DNA of 60,758 bases, taken from the NCBI GenBank assembly GCA_019689555.1, contig JADGHE010000017.1, positions 1 to 60,758 on the forward strand, given 5' to 3'. A model generated the notes under the pieces. The model ran no database searches, was not told the DNA's origin, and saw only the letters and a program-made list of their open reading frames with translations. The position numbers and the translations under genes were made by a program. The number at the start of each line of letters is the position of its first letter. Positions within the stretch are counted from its first letter, which is position 1. This DNA is from Variibacter sp. (lineage in GTDB: Bacteria > Pseudomonadota > Alphaproteobacteria > Rhizobiales > Xanthobacteraceae). This document shows positions 1-7,518 of this stretch, piece by piece.

Positions 1-127
1 CTTTAAAACAACTCTTTTTGCGGCCCCCCGCGGGGGGGGGTCGGCCGCCGGGGGCGGGGGGGGGGGGGGGGGCCGCCCCGGCCGCGCTGCCCGGGCCGGC
101 GCCGACGCCACCCGAGACGGTCTCCCG
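1..127. other. G/C homopolymer-rich window edge, no gene
   Basis: The first 127 bases start AT-rich and then run into long G and C homopolymers (about positions 23-80), unlike any other intergenic stretch here. No reading frame or promoter is visible. The proximity to the window end and the near-pure G runs suggest low-quality or misassembled sequence rather than a functional element. Confidence 0.6.
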
Positions 128-949
128 ATGCTCCGCTCCGCTGTCCTGAACGTGATGGTCCAGGCCGCCCTCAAGGCGGGACGCTCGCTCAAGCGCGATT
201 TCGGCGAGGTCGAGCGGCTCCAGGTCTCGGTGAAGGGCCCGGCCAATTTCGTCTCCGCGGCTGACACCCGCGCCGAGCAGGTGCTGCGGGCGGAGCTGGA
301 GAAGGCGCGGCCGGGCTACGGCTTCCTCGGCGAGGAGTTCGGGCTGCACGAGGGGTCCGACCGGACGCATACCTGGATCGTCGACCCCCTCGACGGCACC
401 ACCAATTTCCTCCACGGCATTCCCCAGTTCTGCATTTCCATCGCCCTGCAGCGCGAGAACACGATCGTTGCGGCCGTCGTCTACAATCCGGTTTTGGACG
501 AGCTCTTCACCGCGGAACGGGGCAAAGGGGCGATGCTCAACGACCGGCGGCTGCGCGTCGCGGCGCGCACGCGGCTTGCGGACGCGGTCGTGGCCTGCGG
601 CCTGCCGCACCGGGGCCGCGGCGACCTCGGCCTGTTCCGCCGCGAATTCGCCGCCGTACAGGCGCGGGTCGCGGGCCTGCGCCGCTTCGGCTCGGCGGCG
701 CTCGACCTCGCCTGGACCGCGGCCGGCCGCTTCGACGCCTACTGGGAGCGCGACCTCTCGCCCTGGGACATCGCGGCCGGCATCCTGCTGGTGCGCGAGG
801 CCGGCGGATTCGTCACCGATCTCGACGGCGGCGACGCGATGCTGAAGACCGGCAGCGTGATCGCCGGCAACGAAGCGATGCACGGCGACCTGCTCCGCGT
901 CCTGAAGGACAGCGCGAGGGCGGCGGAGGCGCCCGGCGCGCGCGCGTGA
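128..949 (+). CDS. suhB: Inositol monophosphatase family protein (SuhB-like)
   Basis: This 273-residue protein is a full-length member of the Mg2+-dependent inositol monophosphatase family, cytoplasmic, which hydrolyses phosphate from myo-inositol-1-phosphate or related small phosphates. The metal-binding signatures are visible: GEE at about 68-70, DPLDGTTN at 86-93, and the second family motif WD...AAG around 213-218. The N-terminus (NVMVQAALKAGRSL) is typical of alphaproteobacterial SuhB, which supports the ATG at 128. It sits 69 bases upstream of a stator-like gene pair on the same strand and may be co-transcribed. The substrate in this organism is not deducible; an RNA-related role known for E. 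coli SuhB cannot be assumed. Confidence 0.9.
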   Translation: MLRSAVLNVMVQAALKAGRSLKRDFGEVERLQVSVKGPANFVSAADTRAEQVLRAELEKARPGYGFLGEEFGLHEGSDRTHTWIVDPLDGTTNFLHGIPQFCISIALQRENTIVAAVVYNPVLDELFTAERGKGAMLNDRRLRVAARTRLADAVVACGLPHRGRGDLGLFRREFAAVQARVAGLRRFGSAALDLAWTAAGRFDAYWERDLSPWDIAAGILLVREAGGFVTDLDGGDAMLKTGSVIAGNEAMHGDLLRVLKDSARAAEAPGARA

Positions 950-1018
950 TTGCCGGTGGAGGCCGGCGCCGTATCTGTGCCATATTGCGACGGACTAGCT
1001 ACGGCACGAAGCAGGTCC

Positions 1019-2020
1019 ATGGCGCGCGATATCGACCCGTTCAAGCTGTCCTCGCCCCGCATCTTCCTCGTGCGGATGCTGGTGTTCCTCATTCTGTGCG
1101 CGCTCGTCGTGGTCGTGCTGCATCAGCAGATCGCCGTCGCGTTCATGGCCAATCCGGGCCTCAACGCGCTGATCGTCGGCGTGCTAATCGTCGGCATCCT
1201 GCTCGCCTTTCGCCAGGTCATCCGCCTCTTTCCCGAGGTCGCCTGGGTGAACGGATTTCGCCTGGCCGATCCAGGGCTTGCCATCGAGCGGCCGCCGGTG
1301 CTGCTTGCGCCGATGGCGGCGCTGCTCGGCGACCGCATGGGCCGGATGGAGATCTCGGCGCCGCTGATGCGCGGCATTCTCGACTCGATCGCGACGCGGC
1401 TCGACGAAGCGCGCGATCTGTCGCGCTACATGACCGGGCTTCTGGTCTTTCTCGGCCTGCTCGGCACCTTCTGGGGCCTCATCGAGACCGTGGGGTCGGT
1501 CGGCAAGTTTCTCGAGACCCTCAAGGTGGGCGGCGACGCAAGCGCGGTGTTCGAGTCGCTCAAGGAGGGGCTCGCCGCACCGCTCGGCGGCATGGGCATT
1601 TCCTTTTCGTCCTCGCTGTTCGGCCTCGCCGGCTCGCTGGTGCTCGGCTTTCTCGATCTGCAGACCAGCCAAGCGCAGAACCGCTTCTACACCGACCTCG
1701 AGGACTGGCTCTCGACCACGGTGCGCGACCTTGGCCACGAGCCCGACCAGAAGCCCACGCCAGCCGCCCTCGGCAACGAAATTCGGGCGCTGACGGAGCG
1801 GCTTAGGGAAATCGCCTCCGAAAGTTCTTCCGGCAAGGCCGCCACCCACGCGATGGCCAATCTCGCCGAGGCGATTCAGGGTCTCGTTGGCCACATGCGC
1901 AGCGAGCAGCAGATGATCCGCGATTGGGTGAGCGCGCAGGCGGAGCAGCAGGCGGAAATCCGCCGGCTGCTCGAACGTCTGGCGCGCGAGGAGACGCCGG
2001 GGATCGGCCGCGGGATGTGA
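1019..2020 (+). CDS. MotA/TolQ/ExbB-family proton-channel subunit
   Basis: An inner-membrane protein of about 333 residues. Two helices lie near residues 17-35 and 48-64, then a cytoplasmic stretch, then a second helix pair at about 138-155 and 190-213. The LLVFLGLLGTFWGL segment opening the third helix is the signature of MotA/TolQ/ExbB channel subunits. The C-terminal tail beyond 215 is charged and probably helical. The ATG at 1019 (MARDIDPF) is preferred; a longer frame opening at 950 abuts the suhB stop and adds 23 residues of unlikely sequence. The next gene encodes an OmpA/MotB-like partner, so the two probably form an ion-driven, peptidoglycan-anchored stator. No flagellar genes are nearby, so a flagellar role is not supported. 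Confidence 0.85.
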   Translation: MARDIDPFKLSSPRIFLVRMLVFLILCALVVVVLHQQIAVAFMANPGLNALIVGVLIVGILLAFRQVIRLFPEVAWVNGFRLADPGLAIERPPVLLAPMAALLGDRMGRMEISAPLMRGILDSIATRLDEARDLSRYMTGLLVFLGLLGTFWGLIETVGSVGKFLETLKVGGDASAVFESLKEGLAAPLGGMGISFSSSLFGLAGSLVLGFLDLQTSQAQNRFYTDLEDWLSTTVRDLGHEPDQKPTPAALGNEIRALTERLREIASESSSGKAATHAMANLAEAIQGLVGHMRSEQQMIRDWVSAQAEQQAEIRRLLERLAREETPGIGRGM

Positions 2021-2154
2021 CCCTGGGCCGACCCTCGAAGATCGCGTGCGGAGGGGACCGTGGCGCCGATATCGAGGACGGCAGGACGAGCAAAACCTGA
2101 CGCCTCCGAACCAGCGCCGTGACGCCGATGATGCGAGACGACGGGAACTGAGCC

Positions 2155-3180
2155 ATGGCTCTTGCGCGCGCGCGCCGCGACCGCGGCGTCGATTACTGGC
2201 CGGGATTCGTCGACGCTCTGTCGACCCTCATTCTCGGCATCGTCTTCCTGCTCACGGTCTTCGTGGTGGTGCAGTTCTTCCTCTCGCAGGAAGTGACCGG
2301 CAAGGACACGGCGCTCGCGCGCCTGAACGCGCAGATCGCGCAGCTCACCGAAATCCTGGCGCTGGAGAAGTCGAGCAAGGCGAGCCTCGAAGAGACGGTC
2401 GCCATGCTGCGCGCCAGCCTCGCTTCCACGGAGGCCGAGCGGGACCGGTTGAAATCCGCCGCGGAGGCCGCAGGCGCCGACGCTTCGGCGGCACAGGGCA
2501 AGATCGGCGCGCTCACCGAGGCGCTCGAGTCCGAGCAGCGCATCAGCGCCCGCGCGCTGAGCCAGGTGGAGCTTCTCAACCAGCAGATCGCCGCGCTGCG
2601 GCGCCAGCTCTCCGCCCTCGAGGACGCGCTCGAAGCCGCCGAGAAGAAGGACAAGGAGGCGCAGTCGCGCATCGCCGAGCTGGGGCAGCGGCTCAACATC
2701 GCGCTCGCGCAGCGGGTGCAGGAGCTGCAGCGCTACCGCTCCGAGTTCTTCGGGCGGCTCAGCGCCATCCTCGCCAACCGTCCGGACATCCGTGTGGTCG
2801 GCGACCGCTTCGTGTTCCAGTCCGAGCTCTTCTTCGACGTCGGCTCGGCGGTGCTGCGCCCGGAGGGCCGCGCCGAGCTCGACAAGCTCGCCTCGGCCCT
2901 GCTCGACCTGGAAAAGGAGATCCCGCAGGACATCCCCTGGGTGCTGCGGGTGGACGGCCACACCGACATCCGCCCCATCGCGAGCGCGCAGTTTCCCTCC
3001 AACTGGGCGCTGTCCGCCGGGCGCGCCATTTCCGTGGTGCAGTATCTCATCAGCAAGGGCGTGCCGCCGCAGCGGCTCGTCGCCGCCGGATTCGGCGAGT
3101 TCCAGCCGCTCGACACGGCGCAGACGGAGGAAGCCTATCGCCGCAACCGCCGCATCGAGCTGAAGCTGACGGAACGGTGA
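2155..3180 (+). CDS. MotB/OmpA-like peptidoglycan-binding stator partner
   Basis: This 341-residue protein has a short cytoplasmic N-terminus, one transmembrane helix at about 17-42 beginning WPGFVDALSTLILG, a long Ala/Glu/Lys-rich coiled coil at about 45-200, and a C-terminal OmpA domain from about 215 (DVGSAVLRPEG, VDGHTDIRP, LSAGRA, GFGEFQP). Asp20 lies at the mouth of the helix, the place of the proton-accepting Asp of MotB. The family binds peptidoglycan through the OmpA domain while the helix joins the MotA-type channel. It lies 134 bases downstream of its partner gene and 2 bases upstream of a GNAT gene, so the group is probably one operon. Confidence 0.88.
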   Translation: MALARARRDRGVDYWPGFVDALSTLILGIVFLLTVFVVVQFFLSQEVTGKDTALARLNAQIAQLTEILALEKSSKASLEETVAMLRASLASTEAERDRLKSAAEAAGADASAAQGKIGALTEALESEQRISARALSQVELLNQQIAALRRQLSALEDALEAAEKKDKEAQSRIAELGQRLNIALAQRVQELQRYRSEFFGRLSAILANRPDIRVVGDRFVFQSELFFDVGSAVLRPEGRAELDKLASALLDLEKEIPQDIPWVLRVDGHTDIRPIASAQFPSNWALSAGRAISVVQYLISKGVPPQRLVAAGFGEFQPLDTAQTEEAYRRNRRIELKLTER

Positions 3181-3182
3181 CG

Positions 3183-3638
3183 ATGCCGCAGGGGCCGGTC
3201 ACGGTGCGCCCGATGCGGGCCGCCGAGATCGAAGACGTGCTGGATCTCTGGGTCGCGGCCTGGCGGGCGGCCTATCCTGCGATCGACTTCGCCGCCCGCC
3301 GGGGCTGGATGGCGGACCGGCTCGACGAGCACGCGCGGGACGGCGCGCACTGCCTGGTGGCTCTGCGGTCGGGCCGGATCTGCGGCCTCCTCGTTCTCGA
3401 CGCCGCCCGCCGGTACCTCGATCAGATCGTGGTCGATGTGCGCGAGCAGGGCAGCGGCGTCGCCGACCGGCTGATCGCCGAGGCCAAGCGCCTCTCGCCG
3501 GCGGGCTTCGCCCTGCACGTGAACCAGGACAACGCGCGCGCCATCCGCTTCTACGAGCGTCACGGCCTAAGGACGACCGGCGAAGACATAAACCCGCGCT
3601 CCGGCGCGCCGGTCTATGCGATGCGCTGGGAGCCGTGA
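3183..3638 (+). CDS. GNAT family N-acetyltransferase
   Basis: A 151-residue protein with the single-domain GNAT fold: an N-terminal strand (VTVRPMRAAEIEDVLDLW), a DQIVVDVREQGSGVADRLI segment at the acetyl-CoA pyrophosphate-binding helix, and the C-terminal N..AIRFYERHGL motif of motif B. It would transfer an acetyl group from acetyl-CoA to an unknown amine. The A-motif Q/RxxGxG/A is present in the variant form REQGSGVA. The ATG lies 2 bases after the stop of the OmpA-like gene, implying translational coupling. The frame is open for more than 1 kb upstream, but that part is a shadow of the preceding gene. Confidence 0.83.
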   Translation: MPQGPVTVRPMRAAEIEDVLDLWVAAWRAAYPAIDFAARRGWMADRLDEHARDGAHCLVALRSGRICGLLVLDAARRYLDQIVVDVREQGSGVADRLIAEAKRLSPAGFALHVNQDNARAIRFYERHGLRTTGEDINPRSGAPVYAMRWEP

Positions 3639-3674
3639 CTCCCGTCCGCCGCCGACTTCGGCCCTCCCCGAACG

Positions 3675-5516
3675 TCAGCCCGCCTCGAACTGAAGCCGCG
3701 CGAGCCGCGCATAAAGCCCGCCCTGCGCGACGAGCGCGGCGTGGTTGCCCTCTTCGACGATCCGGCCGCGGTCGAGCACCAGGATGCGGTCACAGGAGAG
3801 CACGGTCGCCAGCCGATGCGCGATGACGATCGTCGTGCGCCTCTGCATCAACCGCTGCAGCGCCGCCTGCACGAGCGTTTCGCTCTCCGCGTCGAGCGCG
3901 GAGGTCGCCTCGTCGAGCAGAAGCAGCGGCGCATCGCGCAGGATGGCGCGGGCGATCGCGATGCGCTGGCGCTGCCCGCCCGAGAGCGTGACGCCGCGCT
4001 CGCCGACCGGCGTCTCGAGCCCGCGCGGCAGGCTGCGGGCGAAATCGAGCACCAGCGCGTCGGCGGCGGCGCGCTCGACCTCCTCCATGGACGCCTCGGG
4101 CCGGCCGAAGCGGATGTTTTCCGCGATCGAGCCCTCGAAGATCACCACGTCCTGCGGCACGATGGCGATCCGCCGCCGCAGCGCCGTCGGGTCCGCCTCG
4201 CGGACCGTGACGCCGTCAAAGGCGACGCGCCCCGCAAGCGGATCGTAGAACCGCAGCAGGAGGTGGAAGACCGTGCTCTTGCCCGCGCCGGAGGGGCCGA
4301 CAAGCGCCACGCGCTCGCCCGGGGCCACCGCGAACGAAACGTCGTCGAGCACCAAAGTGTCCGGCCGCGCCGGATAGGCGAAACGCACGGCCTCGAACGC
4401 GACCGCCCCGCGCGGCGGCTCCGGCAGCGGGCGCGGCCGCGCGGGAGCCTTGATGGCGGGCTCCACAGCGAGCAGTTCGAACAGCCGCTCCGCCGCGCCG
4501 GACGCCTGCGCGAGCTCGCCCCACACCTGGCTCAATTCGCCGAGGCCGCCCGCTGCGAACACCGCATAGAGCACGAACTGGCTCAGGCGGCCCGCCGTCA
4601 TGTCGCCTGCGAGCACGTCGCGCGCGCCCACCCAGAGCACGGCGATGATGCTCGTGAAGACGAGGAAGATCACGACCGCCGTCAGCACCGCGCGCGCGCG
4701 CGTCGCGTTGCGCGCCGCCGCATAAGCCGACTCCACCTCCGCCGTGAAATGCGTATCCGCCGCGCGCTCGTAGGTGAAGGCCTGCAGGGTGCGCACGCCG
4801 CCGATCAGCTCCGCCGCATAGGCGGAGGCGGCGGCCAGCGTGTCCTGCGCAAAGCGCGAGCGGCGCCGCACCATGCGGCCGAACGCCACGAGCGGCAGGA
4901 CGATCACCGGAATGGCGGCGATCACGAAGCCGGAGAGGCGCGGGCTCGTGACCACCATCATCGCGCTCGCGCCGGTGAACAGGACGAAGTTGCGCAGCGC
5001 GATCGAGACCGAGGCGCCGACCGCCGCCTTGATCTGCGTGGTGTCGGCGGTGAGGCGCGAGATGACTTCGCCCGTCTGCGTCTTGTCGAAGAAGACCGGG
5101 GAGAGCGCGACGACGTGCCGAAACACCTGCGCCCGCAGGTCGGCCACAACCCGTTCGCCCAGCGTGGTCACGAGGTAGAAGCGCCAGGCGCTCGCGCCGG
5201 CCAGCACCGTGACCACGAGAATCAGCACCATGAAGTAGTCGTGGATGAGGCCCGCGCTCTCGGCCGAGAAGCCGAAGTCGATCATGCGGCGGACCGCGAG
5301 CGGGATCGCGAGAGTGGCGAGCGCGGCGAGGAGGATGGCGACCGCCGCCGCAACCGCATGGCCCTTGTAGCGCAGCACGAACGGCGCGAGCCGGACGAGC
5401 GGCTTGAGGCGCACCCTGCGTGCGGACGGCGCCGCCGCGGCCGCCTCCGCCGGAGCGCCGGCCCCGCGCCGCGGCGCGGCGGCGGGCTCCAGATGCGAGG
5501 CGCTGGCGTCATTCAT
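3675..5516 (-). CDS. ABC exporter, fused permease and ATPase (MsbA-like)
   Basis: A 613-residue half-transporter: a proline/alanine-rich N-terminal tail (about 1-38), a six-helix type-IV ABC exporter transmembrane domain (about 45-340) and a C-terminal nucleotide-binding domain. The latter shows Walker A (GPSGAGKS, about 407-414), signature LSGGQRQ (about 511), Walker B (LLLLDE, about 531-536) and the H-loop His (about 568). Homodimers of this family export lipids, peptides or drugs across the inner membrane. The substrate cannot be read from sequence; MsbA-like lipid export and multidrug export are both possible. The gene is convergent with the GNAT gene and divergent from rpmE. Confidence 0.88.
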   Translation of the reverse strand: MNDASASHLEPAAAPRRGAGAPAEAAAAAPSARRVRLKPLVRLAPFVLRYKGHAVAAAVAILLAALATLAIPLAVRRMIDFGFSAESAGLIHDYFMVLILVVTVLAGASAWRFYLVTTLGERVVADLRAQVFRHVVALSPVFFDKTQTGEVISRLTADTTQIKAAVGASVSIALRNFVLFTGASAMMVVTSPRLSGFVIAAIPVIVLPLVAFGRMVRRRSRFAQDTLAAASAYAAELIGGVRTLQAFTYERAADTHFTAEVESAYAAARNATRARAVLTAVVIFLVFTSIIAVLWVGARDVLAGDMTAGRLSQFVLYAVFAAGGLGELSQVWGELAQASGAAERLFELLAVEPAIKAPARPRPLPEPPRGAVAFEAVRFAYPARPDTLVLDDVSFAVAPGERVALVGPSGAGKSTVFHLLLRFYDPLAGRVAFDGVTVREADPTALRRRIAIVPQDVVIFEGSIAENIRFGRPEASMEEVERAAADALVLDFARSLPRGLETPVGERGVTLSGGQRQRIAIARAILRDAPLLLLDEATSALDAESETLVQAALQRLMQRRTTIVIAHRLATVLSCDRILVLDRGRIVEEGNHAALVAQGGLYARLARLQFEAG

Positions 5517-5693
5517 CGCTGGTCATCGGTCCTGCTCCGCCGCGCCGGGCGTCCGCGGAATCGGCCCGCTGCGAGGGCGGGACCGTGGCGCGCTCGTGCG
5601 TTCGACTGTCCATGGGGGCGGCGGCGCGGCCTCCTCGGCGGAGGCCCGCGCGCGTGCGCCCCTTCGCCCGCTCCTCGAACCGGTCCGCCGTGC

Positions 5694-5722
5694 TTGTGCT
5701 GGTGGGAGGCGTGCGGTATAGA
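5694..5722 (+). promoter_or_regulatory. Predicted sigma-70 promoter for rpmE
   Basis: TTGTGC (5694-5699) and TATAGA (5717-5722) are separated by exactly 17 bases, placing a start site near 5729, about 60 bases before the rpmE ATG. A perfect TTGACA at 5742-5747 lies further downstream, but nothing resembling a -10 box follows at the right distance. Assignment is by consensus match only. Confidence 0.5.
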
Positions 5723-5788
5723 GCCGCCAATTCCATGGCCATTGACACATGCGCCTGCCGCGTTGGCGGCGTGCGAGGTTCGTTGACG

Positions 5789-6010
5789 ATGAAGGCAGGT
5801 ATTCACCCCGACTACCACACCGTCAAGGTTGTCATGACCGACGGGACGGAATTCGAGACGCGGACGACCTGGGGCAAGCCGGGCGATACGATGCACCTCG
5901 ACATCGACCCGAAATCGCATCCGGCCTGGACCGGCGGCCACCAGCAGCTCGTCGACCGCGGCGGACGCCTCTCGCGGTTCCAGAAGAAGTTCTCCGGCTT
6001 CCTGAAGTGA
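5789..6010 (+). CDS. rpmE: 50S ribosomal protein L31, zinc-free form
   Basis: This 73-residue protein is L31 of the large ribosomal subunit ([10 protein letters not shown] start, TWG, LDID, HPAWTGG, GGR.SRFQKKF). The four zinc-binding cysteines of classical L31 are absent: the sites corresponding to C16, C18, C37 and C40 of the E. coli protein are Met, Asp, Asp and Ser here, and the protein has no cysteine at all. This is the usual state in alphaproteobacteria. The ATG at 5789 gives the canonical length; the frame is open upstream but the extension is Arg/Pro-rich and non-coding in character. It is transcribed divergently from the ABC exporter. Confidence 0.95.
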   Translation: MKAGIHPDYHTVKVVMTDGTEFETRTTWGKPGDTMHLDIDPKSHPAWTGGHQQLVDRGGRLSRFQKKFSGFLK

Positions 6011-6073
6011 GAGGACGGCGCGCCGCGGCCGCTCGTCCCCCGCTCCCACGCATTTCCGAAAGTCGCACGGGGG

Positions 6074-6092
6074 GCGGATTCAAGCGGATTCA
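6074..6092. repeat. Direct repeat GCGGATTCA x2 downstream of rpmE
   Basis: Two 9-base copies of GCGGATTCA at 6074-6082 and 6084-6092 sit between the converging rpmE and rcdA-like genes. A related GCGGATTC occurs at 36965, again just after a gene. Each holds a GANTC site, the CcrM methylation target in alphaproteobacteria. It resembles a dispersed intergenic repeat; function unknown. Confidence 0.45.
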
Positions 6093-6149
6093 GTTTGAAC
6101 GCAGACGGGACGCGCGGAAGCGGTTGTCTCCGCGCCCCGCCAAACCACT

Positions 6150-6665
6150 CTAAGCTCGGTCGCCGAAGGCGGCCTTGAGCAGGCCGATCTGGTGCCTCAC
6201 CGGGTTGGCGGGGGGCAGGTCTTCCGCCGTGCCGTGGATCGTCGCGTCCAGCCGCTGAACGCGTTCCTGGATGCGCAGCGAGCGCTGAATGAGCGCCTGC
6301 AGGCGCGGCGGCAGCAGACTCAAGGATTCCTCGTCGCGCGCGCTGATGCCGCCGACCTTGACCTTGGCCTTCTCCTTGCGCGCCTGCGCGAGCGTGATCT
6401 CGCCCTCGCTCACCGCCCGGTGCAGCAGGAGCCACGACGCAAGCTGCATCAGCCGCGTGGTGAGCCGCATGCTTTCGGTGGCGTAGACGAGCGCAGCGTG
6501 GCGCTGCAGCGCCTTGGCCTCGCGCCGGCCCTCGCCGTCGAGATAGGCCGCGGTCTCCTCCACCAGCGCCATGCCGTCCCGGAACAAATTCGCGAAGCTT
6601 TGCGAGGCCGCAAGCCGTTCGCCGAAACGCACCGGCTCGACCTCGATCGGCGATTTGTCGGCCAT
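6150..6665 (-). CDS. rcdA: RcdA-family protein (DUF1465), protease adaptor homologue
   Basis: An all-helical cytoplasmic protein of 171 residues matching the DUF1465 family, which includes Caulobacter RcdA, the adaptor that helps ClpXP degrade CtrA and other cell-cycle substrates. Visible family features are FGERLAASQSFANLFRDGMALVEETAAYLDG near the N-terminus, the central helix TESMRLTTRLMQLASWLLLHRAV, and a C-terminal stretch with SLLPPRLQALIQRS and a disordered end. The ATG at 6665 is chosen over an in-frame TTG two codons upstream. The gene lies downstream of a probable sRNA/terminator and a CtrA-like box. Family assignment is firm; that it is the functional RcdA orthologue is inference. 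Confidence 0.82.
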   Translation of the reverse strand: MADKSPIEVEPVRFGERLAASQSFANLFRDGMALVEETAAYLDGEGRREAKALQRHAALVYATESMRLTTRLMQLASWLLLHRAVSEGEITLAQARKEKAKVKVGGISARDEESLSLLPPRLQALIQRSLRIQERVQRLDATIHGTAEDLPPANPVRHQIGLLKAAFGDRA

Positions 6666-6797
6666 GATCAACGCCTCACGCTACCTATACCCGCATGCTG
6701 CCGGACCGCGGGTTTGCTGTCCAGGGCGAGCGCACGTGTGCACAGGAGTGCAATCCGCAGGCCAGGCCGGCGCGCCCCGATTCGGGACATGCGGGGC

Positions 6798-6825
6798 AAA
6801 AAAAAGCCGCCGTTGCCGGCGGCTT
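6798..6825 (-). terminator. Intrinsic terminator
   Basis: On the minus strand AAGCCGCCG-GCAA-CGGCGGCTT forms a perfect 9-bp stem with a 4-base loop (6825-6804), running into eight T (A at 6798-6805 on the plus strand). It is the clearest rho-independent terminator in the window. It ends transcripts coming from DUF1192 or from the sRNA candidate, before rcdA. Confidence 0.85.
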
Positions 6826-6895
6826 GAAGTCAATAACAGGGAGGCGTCAAACAGAGTGGACAGGAGCCACTCGAGTCCAGAAGCTGGACAATCCA
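6798..6895 (-). ncRNA. Candidate trans-acting sRNA, three hairpins with anti-SD loop
   Basis: Read on the minus strand, this 543-base gene-free interval holds three successive hairpins. The first is GTCCAG-CTT-CTGGAC (6889-6875). The second is GAGTGG-CTCCTGT-CCACTC (6872-6854); its loop (CUCCU) is complementary to a Shine-Dalgarno AGGAG. The third is a 9-bp terminator stem followed by eight U. A second CCUCCC lies unpaired between hairpins two and three. Loops with CCUCC/CUCCU are a hallmark of several alphaproteobacterial sRNA families. The exact 5' end is unknown (about 6895-6905 guessed). It might instead be the structured 3' UTR of the DUF1192 transcript or a leader of rcdA. Confidence 0.5.
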
Positions 6896-6914
6896 AGTAA
6901 ATGAAGGGGAAAGC

Positions 6915-6929
6915 TTAATGTTGAGTAAA
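6915..6929 (-). promoter_or_regulatory. CtrA-like box (TTTA-N7-TTAA)
   Basis: On the minus strand the sequence TTTA-CTCAACA-TTAA matches the CtrA half-site pair TTAA-N7-TTAA at seven of eight positions with correct spacing, in an AT-rich patch inside a very GC-rich region. It lies about 20-30 bases before the predicted 5' end of the sRNA candidate and about 250 bases before rcdA. A GANTC site (GAGTC, 6873-6877) is nearby. Binding is inferred from consensus only. Confidence 0.45.
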
Positions 6930-7214
6930 CTTTGACGCGATTTTTAGGATTTTCGTTCACGCGTCCGCCGTGCCCCGCGCCCGTGGGCGCGCCTTCTGCC
7001 GGGCGCCCGTGAGGCTCGGCCAATTGCTCTGCGCCCAGCGCCCGTGGGCGCCTGCACAGGCCCGCCCGACCGGCCGGACGCGAGCGCCTGCGGCGCCCAC
7101 CGCACGAAATCAAGGCGTCCCGATGGGTGCAGCGACAATCCGCCAGCGGCGCTTGCGTCGGTCGGTTTCCCGCATTTCGCTGCGATCATGCGGCTTCCGC
7201 CGCCCTCTGCCCCC

Positions 7215-7400
7215 TCAGCGCTTGAAGAAGGCGCTCGCCGCGGCGAGGGAGGCGCGCTTGTGCGCGGCGGCTTCCTCGAGCCGCGCGATCTCCCGCCGCA
7301 ACAGGGCGATCCGCGCCTCCAGCTCCTCCACCGACAGCAGCGACAGATCCTGACCGATCTCGTGCGCCGTCTTCTTTCTCGGGGCGTCGTCGTCGACCAT
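7215..7400 (-). CDS. DUF1192 family small protein
   Basis: A 61-residue soluble protein matching DUF1192, a small family conserved in alphaproteobacteria: a charged N-terminus (VDDDAPRKK), the core LSVEELEARIALLRREIARLEEA, which should form a coiled coil at about 20-45, and a conserved short tail. GGAGG lies 8 bases before the ATG at 7400. It is commonly found next to the DUF1465/RcdA gene, as here. No molecular function is known to me. Confidence 0.85.
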   Translation of the reverse strand: MVDDDAPRKKTAHEIGQDLSLLSVEELEARIALLRREIARLEEAAAHKRASLAAASAFFKR

Positions 7401-7518
7401 CGCAAGACCTCCGGGCGACGCGAAATCTAGCCCTCGCCACCCGGGTTGTCACACGAGGCCCCCTGGCCTAGACAGGCGGTGCAGCCAAGCAGCCAAACGG
7501 TCGATCGAGGAAAGGCCC

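Noticed and set aside
1019-3180. Zorya-type defence system (ZorA/ZorB-like pair)
   Set aside because: The MotA/MotB-like pair resembles ZorAB superficially, but there is no ZorC, ZorD or ZorE gene, no long ZorA tail, and the neighbours are housekeeping genes.
5742-5747. TTGACA as the main rpmE promoter
   Set aside because: The hexamer is perfect, but no -10-like sequence is found 16-18 bases downstream, whereas TTGTGC-N17-TATAGA just upstream is complete.
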